Of a stretch of DNA of 64,000 nt, positions 1-10,034 are shown in pieces. Under the pieces are notes generated by a model. That model saw only the letters and a program-made list of their open reading frames with translations, was not told the origin of the DNA and searched no databases. Each line of letters begins with the position of its first letter. The first letter of the stretch is position 1. Both the position numbers and the translations under genes were made by a program. Origin of the DNA: Pseudeuparius sepicola (lineage: Eukaryota > Arthropoda > Insecta > Coleoptera > Anthribidae); NCBI GenBank assembly GCA_963920635.1, contig OY987300.1, forward strand, positions 61,790,915 to 61,854,914. The letters run 5' to 3'.

Positions 1-617
1 TACAAACAGGTGTCTAATGATAATTTTTCTGTTATATACCTAGTACCTATTTAAATAGAACAGTAAGAATTTTCCTTGGAATTTTCATATACATAATATT
101 TTAATATTCAAAGCTAGTGAATTCTCACGAAGAAAACTCCTAATATATAAATATAATGTTTATGTGGGACAAAAAATAATTGTGTTTAATACTTTCATTT
201 GAAATACTAAATGAGTATATCATATTAATGTCTTCATTATTATTGCGATCTAATTTTCGAAAAACAAAGTTAAGTACCTAAGTAAACCTTTTTTGAATAT
301 AAATAAATAAAATTATGGGATCAATCAGAATATTTATTCTGGTTGAATTATTATTTATAACATTTCCTCAAATCTAAAATATAGATGTACCTAGTTTACG
401 TCTCCCAGTTGCTATTAAAGGTTTGGTTACACCTTATTCCATATTGAAATATTCAATTAAAAAATCCCAAAAATTCATTTGTATTAAGAAGCAAATTAAT
501 TATCATGGAACCATTTATTGTTTTATTTTTTTAATTAAAAAATATAGTGTTACGCATAAAGTTCGTATCCTATAAGATTTTATTATTCGATTTAAGTAAG
601 TTTTGATGTAGTAAAAA

Positions 618-1170
618 ACTGAAGAGTACAGGAGAAAAAGGGGTGAAGTCCATATTTTTATCATTTTGAGTTATTCGCGCCATCTGTTAGGAAATTAACA
701 GCATTTTCATGTGTCAAATTGTCCCGGGCAAAAAGGCGATAGGTCACGTAATAGAAGATTAACTAAGCCGTGATAGAAGCACTTTAAAATTTGGCGTACA
801 TGGGAAAAAGGAGGGAAGTCCACGCGCCACAAGCAAATAAAGCGGGTAGTCCAGAGTAGTAGCCGGCTAAAATTTGTTCTTTGACATAGCCGTTTGTTTA
901 TTATTTACTTGTTTTACTTTTGTTTCGCTGTTTTTACCATACAACAGGGAAGGGAAAGAAAAGTATTCGGAAGCATCACAGACGCAAAAAAAATTCAACT
1001 ACAGTTGCATTAACGCCGGAAAGACTGCGGCTATAACATAAAAACAACGCTCAAAAGAATTGAAGTTTTTCAGGTCAGTCACGTACTGTAGCATATCAAA
1101 CATTAAAAACGCTCTCCTGAAAAGTTTATCTTGGCGGACTTCTCCCCCTTTTCTCCTGTACTCTTCAACT
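618..1170. mobile_element. Foldback MITE in hh intron 1
   Basis: Terminal inverted repeats of about 35 bp lie at 618-652 (ACTGAAGAGTACAGGAGAAA...) and, inverted, at 1136-1170. A third partial copy of the inner part (AAAAAGGAGGGAAGTCCACG) is near 803-826. There is no coding sequence. The family and the target duplication could not be assigned. Confidence 0.6.
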
Positions 1171-1662
1171 GTTTTGCTTAAAAATATAAATATGTCAAAG
1201 AAACTGCTCAAAATCAGCCTCGTGATTTACTTTATCTGTCAAATTTAACATTTTTTAAAATATTGCTGGACTTTTTGAAAAATTTTGTATAGAAAAACTG
1301 TTTGCCTTTCAATTTAATATATAGCTGTACCAGATTTCAGACCTCTAGAAAATACTCATTTTTTAAAAACACAATTCCATTTAATTAAAATTTAGTACAC
1401 CTATACATAAAATCACTCTGTGTTACTACGTTTATTGTTTACAGCATTTTATTATTACATGTATGTCGTTTTAAATCCACATTTTTTACGAAAAAGAAAA
1501 AATCCCAACTGAAAACTTGTAAAATTTGATGCAAAGTTTATGAAGTTCCTAGTTTTAATAATAGTTTTCTCCAAAATTCGTTTTATTGCAATATATATGT
1601 ATTCCGTGAAGTAAGAAGACCCAAAATGATATTCATAAAAAATATAGGATAATACAGCCACC

Positions 1663-2013
1663 AAGATTGCTATATCTTTGACGTAACGTTGGTGAAGGAA
1701 AAAACTTGATCGTCAATGTTTATTCCCAACGAAAATCGAGAACCAATGGTGTAGTTCAATCACAGCTTAAATATTAAGCTGTGGTTCAATGCCGGTAGGG
1801 GTATTAGCTCTCGGCGTAGTTGTTTCTGTTGGTTCTATCTTTTGAATCCATCCACCCAGGATTTGCCTACGTCCATCTGATGATTCCCAAAGAGGATGAA
1901 ACCGGTAATGGGCTGGCCGGGATCATTGTGCCGAGAGCATGTCAGGACATGTCCCAACAAAGATTGCTATATCTTTGACGTAACGTTGGTGAAGGAGAAA
2001 CTTGATCTTCAAT
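1663..2013 (+). repeat. Direct duplication of a 55-bp block
   Basis: A block starting AAGATTGCTATATCTTTGAC is at 1663-1717 and again at 1960-2013, with only a few differences. The first copy is preceded, and the second followed, by the same AATACAGCCACC (1651-1662 and 2011-2022), so the two copies look circularly permuted, as if taken from a roughly 360-bp tandem unit. No coding sequence is seen. Confidence 0.7.
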
Positions 2014-2513
2014 ACAGCCACCGTTACTTTTTAAACAATGTTTTTTTAATGATGAAAATACATACATCTTTATATCAGTATACTTACGCTAAAACAAAAA
2101 AATGATGGAGCTGTGAAATTTGGTATACCGGTATAAAATTGAAAGGCGAACAACTTTTCTGTACATAAATTTTTGAAAATAATGTACCTAATTTGTAGCA
2201 TTTTTTTCAAAAAATGCCAATATTATGAAAAGACGTTATTGTATTTTGTAAACAAAACAATTATTGTCAACATCAAAATTTCCTTAAATCGATTAATACA
2301 AAAATTAACCTGTGATACTGCATATTAATATTAATTTCTTTAAAATCATCCAGAACTTTGAAATTAAAAATTAATTTTTGGAAATTTTTTTAATAATCGA
2401 GTGTCATTTCAAATCGTAAGTGAACCGTAAACTGCCATCGTCGCAGATCTGTTTCGCACCCTTCAGGATGGGGGGGATGTTGCGCCCGTTCGTCCCGCAA
2501 GCCGCCCGCCGGC

Positions 2514-2525
2514 CGTAAGTACCTG
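2514..2525 (-). other. hh: Splice donor of hh exon 1
   Basis: Reading the minus strand, the exon ends CACAG and the intron begins GTACTTACGG. The junction falls between the codon for Gln100 and the next, phase 0, as at the conserved hedgehog intron position. The reading frame stays open past this point in the genome, but the translation loses all hedgehog similarity, which supports the donor. Confidence 0.85.
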
Positions 2526-2822
2526 TGTCATGAGCCGGTCGGCGCCGGTCCCCTCCTCGTCCTTGAACACGATGTCGTCGTTGTAGTTGGGCACGAGCTG
2601 GTCCTGGAAGCGGGTGTCGTTCCTGCCGATGCGCGACTCCGGCGGCCCGCTGGCCGTCAGCACGTTCTCCGCCGTGTTGGGCACGTGCTGCTTGAAGACG
2701 AGCGGCGTCAATTTGCGCGGCCCGCGGCGCCAGCCGGCGCCTCGGCCCGGGCCGCAGCCGCCGGCGCCACCCGTCGCCAGCAGGAGCAGCAGCGCCGCCG
2801 CCACCCCCGCCGCCGCCCTCAT
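2523..2822 (-). CDS. hh: Hedgehog morphogen, coding exon 1 (partial gene)
   Basis: Hedgehog is a secreted signal made as an autoprocessing precursor; this exon encodes the N-terminus. The 100 residues show: a signal peptide (residues 1-22, core AAALLLLLA); the CGPGRG motif whose Cys23 is palmitoylated in the family after signal removal; a basic RRGPRK stretch (32-37) like the heparin-binding site; the [12 protein letters not shown] and VPNYN blocks; and [15 protein letters not shown], where Glu89, Glu90 and Asp95 match calcium ligands of vertebrate homologues. It ends in phase 0 at Met-Thr-Gln, the same junction as vertebrate Shh exon 1, followed by GT. The ATG at 2822 is the first in-frame ATG, has a purine at -3, and puts the hydrophobic core in signal-peptide position. 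Codons are extremely GC-rich compared with the surrounding DNA. The rest of the signalling domain and the Hint domain lie off the left edge. One extra residue precedes LVPNYN ([11 protein letters not shown]) compared with the fly and mouse forms. Confidence 0.96.
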
Positions 2823-2842
2823 GCCTGATCGGCGCGCACCAT
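2819..2842 (-). other. Short uORF whose stop overlaps the hh start codon
   Basis: On the minus strand an upstream ATG at 2842 opens a 7-codon reading frame (MVRADQA) whose TGA overlaps the hh ATG in the string ATGA. The geometry is that of an overlapping uORF which could damp or couple hh translation, provided the transcript starts above 2842. Function is inferred, not shown. Confidence 0.55.
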
Positions 2843-3117
2843 TCGGTCGCCCGCTGGTTGCCGGCGCGGCCACGAACGCGGTACCGACTGAGCGCGGGCC
2901 GCCGCCGGCCGAACGCCGGGCCGTCCCCCGCGCCGCCGCCGCCCATTGGCCGGGCGGCGGCGGCGGGCGGGGCGCCTCCCCCCGCCGCCGGCCGCCGCCG
3001 GACGGGGCGAGGGCGACGCGCGGCGTCGCGGCGCGCCGCGGGGTCGGCGGTCCGGCGCGGACGCGGCCGCCGCTCGCTGCATGGCGCTCTCTTTTGATAC
3101 GTTGGAAATGTTGAGAC

Positions 3118-4335
3118 TAGGGTTTCATCAAGTCAAGTAGCTTGACATTTTAACAAATAACTTGACTTGACTTGAAAATCAAGCTTTTGACAAATTAAAT
3201 ATTTGACTTGACTTGATATTGGAAAATTACTACTTGACTTGAACTTGACTTGATTTCAAGTCATGTCAAGTAGCTTGAATATCAAGTCAAGCCATGAATC
3301 TCTAAAATTGGCAATAAAATAAAATTTACTTTTACTTGTGAACATGTTTATTTATTATTAACACACAAAATAAGAACCAAGTTTCCGAGAAAAATGTTTA
3401 TATATTAAGAAAAAAAAGTGCTTTGAACGGTGTTAACGTGAAACAGATAGAAGTTTTTGTTGTCTATGTTACACAGACACAGACAAACAAATAGAAGTTT
3501 TTATTGTTACACAGACTATACACAGAGTTTTGGAACGGACTTAAAATAATAGTTTATTTTTGTTCTTTCCTAGTTTTGCAAAAAAAGTGTACAATGCAAA
3601 GGTTTATTATTATTATTTACCTAACTGTCCTAACTGACAATAAAATTTGAAATTGATAAAAAATCAAGTAATCAAGTAGCTTCAAGAAAAACTTGATTTT
3701 TCAATTACTTGAGAAATAAATACTTGACTTGACTTGATATTGGAAAATTACTACTTGACTTGAACTTGACTTGATTTCAAGTCATGTCAAGTAGCTTGAA
3801 TATCAAGTCAAGCCATGAATCTCTAAAATTGGCAATAAAAAAAAATTTACTTTTACTTGTGAACATGTTTATTTATTATTAACCCACAAAATAAGAACCA
3901 AGTTTCCGAGAAAAATGTTTATATATTAAGAAGAAAAAAAGTGCTTTGAACGGTGTTAACGTGAAACAAATAGAAGTTTTTGTTGTCTATGTTACACAGA
4001 CACAGACAAACAAATAGAAGTTTTTGTTGTTACACAGACTATACACAGAGTTTTGGTACGGACTTAAAATAATAGTTTATTTTTGTTCTTTCCTAGTTTT
4101 GCAAAAAAAGTGTACAATGCAAAGGTTTATTATTATTATTTACCTAACTGTCCTAACTGACAATAAAATTTGAAATTGATAAAAAATCAAGTAGCTTCAA
4201 GAAAAACTTGATTTTTCAATTACTTGAGAAATAAATACATGACTTGACTTGATATTGGAAAATTACTACTTGACTTGAACTTGACTTGATTTCAAGTCAA
4301 GTAGCTTGAATATCAAGTCAAGCCATGAATCTCGG
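3118..4335. mobile_element. hAT-type non-autonomous element with 8-bp target duplication, upstream of hh
   Basis: The element starts TAGGGTTTCAT and ends ATGAATCTCGG (inverted CCGAGATTCAT), imperfect terminal inverted repeats. It is flanked on both sides by GTTGAGAC (3110-3117 and 4336-4343), the 8-bp duplication expected of hAT transposons. The ends are rich in subterminal CAAGTCAAG/CTTGACTTG motifs. The interior is two tandem units of about 520 bp plus a partial third. There is no transposase. The insertion lies about 0.3 kb upstream of the hh ATG and splits the proximal promoter region from its original flank at 4344. Confidence 0.85.
3202..4333 (+). repeat. About 520-bp internal tandem duplication within the hAT element
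   Basis: The same unit starts near 3202, 3723 and 4238 (matching G positions 3205, 3726 and 4241 give spacings of 521 and 515 bp). Each unit carries the CTTGACTTGA-rich block followed by CATGAATCTCTA, which is itself a terminal-repeat-like sequence, so the units look like end-to-end transposon copies. Units 1 and 2 are nearly identical; the third is cut off at the right terminus. Confidence 0.85.
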
Positions 4336-4343
4336 GTTGAGAC

Positions 4344-4679
4344 ATTTAAATGCGACCATATATGGACAGTATACCAAAAATTGCCCGTTCCTTTCCAATA
4401 CGCTTTTGTCAAATAAGCACCAGGACAAAGGGGTAACCACACGGATCCGCAGGTCAATGTTCAGATTTACACTGATCATATATGATGATGAGCATAATAT
4501 ATAGAGAAAAATAGGATAGGAAATCATTTTTGTTTATTGTTTATCAAATTCATTTTACGTGGAAGCGTTATTATCTGCGCTCGCTGCAGTCATATTTCGG
4601 CGAACTTAATATTTTCTTTAGCAATCTTTGATTTGACTTTAAAAAATTCACTTCGTTACTGTTTGCCCTAGTAAAAGAG
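4344..4679. other. Former proximal upstream flank of hh; no gene
   Basis: This unique sequence was contiguous with the hh promoter before the hAT insertion. It has a short GC-richer patch near 4578-4605 (TGCGCTCGCTGCAGTC). No open frame or repeat convinces. Confidence 0.5.
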
Positions 4680-4860
4680 TTATTTGTGTACCAAGGCACT
4701 GAAGTTCAACTTTTTATAACGAATGCGGAATTCAGTTGCCGAGGCCTGTAACCCCTCCGCAAATAAACTGTATGAGTTATAAAAAGAACCTTCAGCGTAT
4801 TAAATATATTTTTTTGAAATCGGAAAACAGTAGTTTTAATTTATTATGCAGGAAGCGGCG
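4680..4860 (-). repeat. Partial copy of dispersed repeat family R1
   Basis: It matches one end of the elements at 52418-53030 and 58121-58737: GTACCAAGGCACTGAAGTTC, a TTTTTATAA step, GCCGAGGCC, then the inverted arm and TTTTTTTGAAATCGG. The palindrome is decayed compared with the later copies. Bases 4861-5214 beyond it show nothing. Confidence 0.7.
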
Positions 4861-5214
4861 TAGCTACGCAGTATAAACTTTCGATTATATTTTTAGAAAA
4901 ATTCCACAAAGTTACAAGCACACGTTACGAAAAACTGGATAACGTGCAAAATTGAATCTTTCTTAAAAGGTATTCAGCACATTTTTTCGTAAACTTGCAA
5001 TTTTTAAAATACGGATTTTTAGTAGGATTGTTATGCAAAACTTTATTTTTATTGTTTGCTGTTGGGTAAAACAAAAGATACAGTATACCTACTGCACTGT
5101 ACTGTTGTATTTATGAAATTGTAGCTGAAATAAAATTTATAGGTAAGTAGGTATTTCAAAATTTTTATTCAGAACTCATATAACAATAAATGAGTTAATT
5201 TTGAAAAGTCGCTC

Positions 5215-6207
5215 TACAGGGTGTCCAACTTTAAAACTGTACAAATCCGTAACTCTTCATTTTTGGAGATAATCACCTAAACTTTTTTTTGTTTGAAAGG
5301 CCTTCAAAAACCGCTTCTTTTGGCCTCCCCGCCATTTTCAAAATGCAAATCCAGGGCCGGCTGCGATTTTTTTATACCCCGATTTTCACGAAAACCATTT
5401 AGCGATTTTTTTATTTAAAATCTGGCTCCACAGCGTTAATCAAAACCCCCATATACCAAATTTGAACAATAAATATACAGGGAGTTCCATTCTGTAGGGT
5501 GTCAAAATTGAGCAAAATAGGAATTTTAAAGACATCTGGCGAATTAAGTGTGCCATGGAATTCCTTCAAAACAGTTGAATGATCAATAGGACTCAAAATG
5601 TTGATGTGAAAATATTTACTACAAAAATATACAGGGTATTTTTCTCTGAGCCATCTCAAAATTCTGAAATTTTATGAAGCTTATACGGATCAAGAGTGCT
5701 CTGGAATCATTGAAAATATTGATAAACACAAAAGTAATGTATTTCTGTACAAAATGATAACTAACAAATAAAAAGAATTTAAATTATTGGACCTTTCTCA
5801 ACAAAGTCACTGTCTAAGATGATATATTTTCTCCGCGTTTCCTATTGTGGCACACCAGCCACCTTAACTGATATGGACTTACTGACTGGCACGTTTCTGT
5901 ATTTTTTAGATTTAGTTCGTTTATAGTGTGTGGAGCGGTTTTGATATACTCGATTTTTGACCCGTATAAAGTTCCAAAAATTTAGTAATTTGAGATGGCA
6001 CAGATAAGAACACTCTGTATATTTTGTATTGGACCTTTGCACACCAACACCTTGAGTGGTCCTTTTTATCATTCAACTGTGATTAGCATTTTTAAAATGG
6101 CAGGAAGGTCAAAACAAGCGGCTTCTGAAGGCCTTTGAAACAAATAAAGTTTAGGCGATTATCTCCAAAAATGAAGATTTTACGGATTTGTACAGTTTTA
6201 AAGTACA
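5215..6207. mobile_element. Long inverted-repeat element (core shared with 38675-40613)
   Basis: The left end is TACAGGGTGTCCAACTTTAA and about 150 bp of it returns inverted at 6066-6207. The right terminus is incomplete: the expected GGACACCCTGTA is replaced at 6203 by ACAGGGTGTATATG in the same orientation as the left end, perhaps the start of another element. The core (CAAATCCAGGGCCGGCTGCG, a GTGGCACA...CTGACT block) recurs in the palindrome at 38675-40613, so the two are one family. No coding sequence is seen. Confidence 0.8.
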
Positions 6208-6499
6208 GGGTGTATATGCGCCACCACCCGATGCGACGACCGACAACGCCGACCGACTGTGTGGCTTGTATTTATTTTTTGTTTACTTTTTGACGAGACG
6301 TATCAGAAACCTAAATGTAGATCGTTATGTTGCCAATAATGACAAACTTTTAATACAAAGTCATTCAGAAAATAAATGTATTTTTTGTATAAATAAGACA
6401 TTATTTAACATTAAGCTTCTCTTATTACTAAACTACGGAAGTAACCAGGTTTATAACGTTTTTTTATTTCTATTCAACTTTTCAACTTATTATTAAAAT

Positions 6500-6613
6500 C
6501 CGGCAAACGAAAGAAGTCCAATGAAAAACTCAGTCTAACCGCCCATGCCCACATTAATAACATACGGATGGCGCTTAGACTGAGTTTTTCATTGGACTTC
6601 TTTCGTTTGCCGG
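6500..6613. mobile_element. Perfect-arm hairpin MITE
   Basis: A 39-bp arm at 6500-6538 (CCGGCAAACGAAAGAAGTCC...) is repeated inverted, with no mismatch, at 6575-6613 around a 36-bp loop. The arms imply a recent or constrained hairpin. No target duplication could be fixed. Confidence 0.75.
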
Positions 6614-6754
6614 ACTGTAGGTACCATTACGTGAGTGGAATATTGTTTTGGCAAAAAAATGCAACCATTTTTATTCACTAAATCGGTTTAAAATGTTATA
6701 AAACCAAAATTTTGGCAAAAAGTTGGTGTCTGTGTATGTATAGGTACCTATTTG

Positions 6755-6805
6755 CCCCCCCCCCCCCATAGGCCAAAAGCTGGGTACGCCTATGACTATA
6801 TTATT
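6755..6805. repeat. C13 run next to a transposon terminus
   Basis: Thirteen C residues (6755-6767) run into CATAGGCCAAAAGCTGGGTACGCCTATG. This kind of GTACGCC/GGCG terminus next to a homopolymeric G/C run recurs at 18.5, 19.6, 20.05, 37.85 and 40.06 kb. It is probably a fragment of such an element. Confidence 0.4.
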
Positions 6806-7964
6806 TCTTTGTAACAAGTGCCATTTGCCTAATATTGCGCAATATTGTTTCAGTTCTAATAAGACGCGTAAAATAAAGGGGTACATAGGTTGCGGTCGAC
6901 GCTGAACAAAATTCCAGTGTTCGGAAGCTTTGGAGGTTTGAAAAAAAGGCATTTGTGTGTAGTTACGGAAGTCAAAAATATCTTGCGTACCTGGCGTATG
7001 TCCGATAAATTAATTCAAAGTACCTATAAGTGAAATAATATGTAGATAATCAAAGCCGAGATAAAAGCGCAATAAATAGCAGATAGGATAGGATCCAAGA
7101 CAGGACATTGGGGATATTGTATAATTTGTTAGTGTTTCTTCTCTGGTTTCTTTGAGAGTTTATTTTATTTCTTTTTAGCAAAATTTAATTAGCTATATTT
7201 TTTAAAATTATAATATTTTACTCTTTGGATTGCAATTTGAAGCACCATCAATAAAATAAATTTATATAAATAATTATTCAATTAAAGTTTCCGAAAAGTA
7301 AAGATAAAAAATGTTAACCTGTTTTAGCCTACACCTACAGTTGTTTGAACTATCATAAAAGAGTAGATATACCTACCTACTTCCGTCACTTAAATAACAT
7401 TAGTTTTGTGCTTTTTGTAATTTATTATTTACTTATATTTATTTATTTTGTTTGTGTGGGGTTTAAGTGTAAGAGTATAGCTTGGTGCTAAACTTCGCCC
7501 TTCGATTTATTTCTTCTTCTGTGTTATTTAGTTTCAATAAAGACGAGATAATATTACTATTAATACTTTCTGTGCAATGCGGAATTTACTTACTTATTAC
7601 CTCTGATTTATATTTTTGTTTTTTTTTTCTTTTGCATTTTAGATAACGCTATACATGTTGAAAACCTAATGCTTTTTAACAAATAGGCAAGATTTAGCAA
7701 AAGAGTTAATACCCCAAATAGATATGCGACTCCATTTTCAACAAAAACTGAAACAGTAGGTCTGTGACAAATAAAGTTAATGCAATAAAAGTAGGTTTTG
7801 GCAAACATTTATAAGAAATTTTTACTAACAGGAGCTGCAAGAAGCTTTACAATCATAACAACAATATCTTCGGTCACATCAACTAATTCTCACAAATCGT
7901 GTCATGTGGACGTAGGTAGAACTTACTGATGATAATTAACAACAAAAAAAAACATTCATTGTCA
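6806..7964. other. AT-rich unique stretch; no gene seen
   Basis: No frame resembles a known protein, no inverted repeat stands out, and the short open frames here have no codon bias. Confidence 0.5.
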
Positions 7965-8470
7965 TTTTTGTACGATTTTTTCTAGTTGGCCTTAGCGAGA
8001 TTTATATATAAGACCAAACGCTAGCCAGACCCATGGCCTATCAAACGTGGCCAATCAAAAGTCGACCAATAAAAGATCATTTAACTTTTCAGCCTCATTG
8101 CAGAATAATTATTTTTACCTGTAACATCATAATCTTTAAGTTTGAGCAGTTTGGTCGCTTTAAATAACAATAATGTTCTCTCTGCAAGAGCAGGTCCAGA
8201 AGTCGCCCCCAGATCAACGACGCGGCAGTCCAGCCGACTCGAATTGATAATATTAAGAATGCGGTATATGGAAAGTGCATAGCAACAGCACGTAGTCGGC
8301 TCGTGGATGGGTGACCGGGCTCTTTAAGTTATTTTGCATAATAAAACTCTTTTTTCCCGATGAACAAAAATATAATGTGTTCCTCGGCATTGAAGTTCCT
8401 TTTTATAACTAACTCATGTGGTTTATTTGCCTCGGCCTTGCAGGGCTCGGCAACTAAATTTTACATTACT
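7965..8470 (+). repeat. Older copy of dispersed repeat family R1 (5S-like motif inside)
   Basis: It aligns in order with the copies at 52418-53030 and 58121-58737: GTACGATTTTTTC, GGCCTTAGCGAGAT, AGATCATTTAACTTTTC, GCAGTTTGGT, CGTAGTCGGCTCGTGGATGG, CTCGGCATTGAAGTTC, TTGCCTCGGCC. The stretch around 8291-8318 (GTGGATGGGTGACC) resembles the box-C part of the internal promoter of 5S rRNA genes, which hints at a SINE-like origin. That last point is weak. Confidence 0.65.
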
Positions 8471-10034
8471 TATAAAAACTTGAATAATTAACATCTTATG
8501 ACTTGATCTAAAGAATTGCAATGGTTTTAACAGATCTATAATCGAATATCCAAACGTTCCTATAGTCATTACACACCGACTTGCATTGGTTCTTAGTCTT
8601 GTTTTCACTGAAAATTTCAACAAATAATTCGCACGTCTGTGACCGTATCCATCCATTATTCTGACGCATCTCACATCACCGGTCTTGGTTTATGTTTATA
8701 ACATACTTATATAAATATGTTCCTGGCTTATTCGTTTCTAAACGCCGCGAGGAGCCGGCGAAACGACGACTAAAGCCGCATTTCCACGGGTCGACCTGAG
8801 TCGAACGAATAAATCAAAATTTACGTTTTACCTTTTCTCTAGAGCTACATCTACTTTAGATAAGAAAACACTTTTTGAGTGGATAAACAGTGGCGACGTA
8901 GTATTAAAAATACCACTTAGATATAATGATGAAATTAAAACTGATTAAAAGAATTCCATGTCACGTTTAGGAGAACTCAACCAAATATTTTAACAATAAA
9001 AACCACTCTACCTCTTTACAATATTTTTATCAATATTTCGTCACCTGCGTATAGTGTATAGATACTATATTCATGGTCGGTACTCCAACACTCCAACATA
9101 ACGCTCCTTCATACCACTCCAATTTTTTTAACTGGTATATTCTGCTTGCTTTTGGTACAATGTATATCCATAATGGACGCACTTTCGCCTTATAGACTGT
9201 AATATGTTAATACGGAACATAAAATCCAAATAAGTCATAAATTAAAATTAAAAGACAATAAACTTGTATGAACAGATATTTATAACTCCAATGCAAATAC
9301 TGTTAATTTCTGACAACTTTTTTTCTGCTTCTTTACCTGTAATTAAAAGAGAATTATCTGTTTATGGCTTTTGGTAACTAATTAACGATAGTAGTAGTTT
9401 TATTTGATTTTTTTAAGGTGGTTTAATTTTGACCTTTTTTATTGACAATCAAAAATATTTAGGGCATGTGGGAATTTTAGGCTGCACTTGAAGCTTTATA
9501 AAATCGATTTGGCTAACTCGGTCCCAGATATTTCCTCTAAAGTTGTTTTTATATTAAAATAGACAATATATAATATATATTCTATTTAGAAGTCATCAAA
9601 TTTAAGTATTTAAAACTCGTCTTGCATCCAACCGTAGCTTTTTCTTTTTTCTTGAACTTTAGAGATATCTACTATTTACTAACAACATCCTACACTGGCT
9701 TTTACATTATTTTATGTACTGCAAAATATGATTTTTGGGCACATTCTCCTTTTTTTTTTATTTAAGTAGGTACCTACTATATTTTATTTACGAATTATTT
9801 TTAAGTATAACCATACTAACATTTAACTTTTGAGTAACAAACCTTCTCAATCCAACATTTTTACCTTCGGTCATAATTGCCGGCCATTGTTCTAGAAATG
9901 TATGACTCATATATTAATGTTTCCCATCGCCTTATTCAAAGAGAAGCCGACCATATTGTATCTGAATTTAATCAAAATTGAAATGTGCACTATTCTCTGT
10001 AGTTAAAGGAGCAGAACCCAGGAGAAATCGCCTA
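8471..10034. other. AT-rich stretch without gene
   Basis: A small GC-rich patch lies at 8738-8810 (ACGCCGCGAGGAGCCGGCG). Otherwise there is nothing I can support. Confidence 0.45.

Larger units (their letters stand above)
1..2522 (-). other. hh: hedgehog intron 1 (partial, runs off the left edge)
   Basis: This is the stretch downstream of the hh exon 1 donor on the minus strand. It is AT-rich and holds no recognisable coding sequence. I looked for the next hedgehog exon, which in the family resumes with an Arg-Cys-Lys motif right after the Met-Thr-Gln junction, and did not see it, so exon 2 must lie beyond base 1. The intron contains a foldback element (618-1170) and a duplicated 55-bp block (1663-1717 and 1960-2013). 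Bases 1-600 and 1171-1650 show nothing further. Confidence 0.75.
2440..3109 (-). promoter_or_regulatory. CpG island spanning hh exon 1, 5'UTR and probable core promoter
   Basis: From about 2440 to 3080 the DNA is very GC- and CpG-rich, then drops abruptly into AT-rich sequence. It covers exon 1 and about 270 bp upstream, where the hh 5'UTR and start site should lie. Runs of GCCGCC/GGCGGC make long open frames on both strands (for example 2587-3114 and 2819-3082); these are compositional shadows. No clear TATA box was seen; a weak TATCAAAAG-like string on the minus strand lies near 3090-3099. The upstream edge is cut by the hAT insertion at 3118. Confidence 0.6.

Noticed and set aside
1..2400. 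hedgehog exon 2 within the window
   Set aside because: No minus-strand frame shows the continuation of the signalling domain after Met-Thr-Gln.
2463..2873. hh start at 2873 with 17 extra N-terminal residues and read-through past 2523
   Set aside because: The codon at 2873 is GTG, not ATG. The added residues would bury the signal peptide, and similarity to hedgehog ends exactly at the donor.
2587..3114. Plus-strand 175-codon frame and other long frames over the hh island
   Set aside because: They are shadows of the GC-rich hh exon and 5'UTR; translations are low-complexity Arg/Pro/Ala.
8281..8330. 5S rRNA gene
   Set aside because: Only a short box-C-like string matches; the rest of a 120-base 5S structure is absent.
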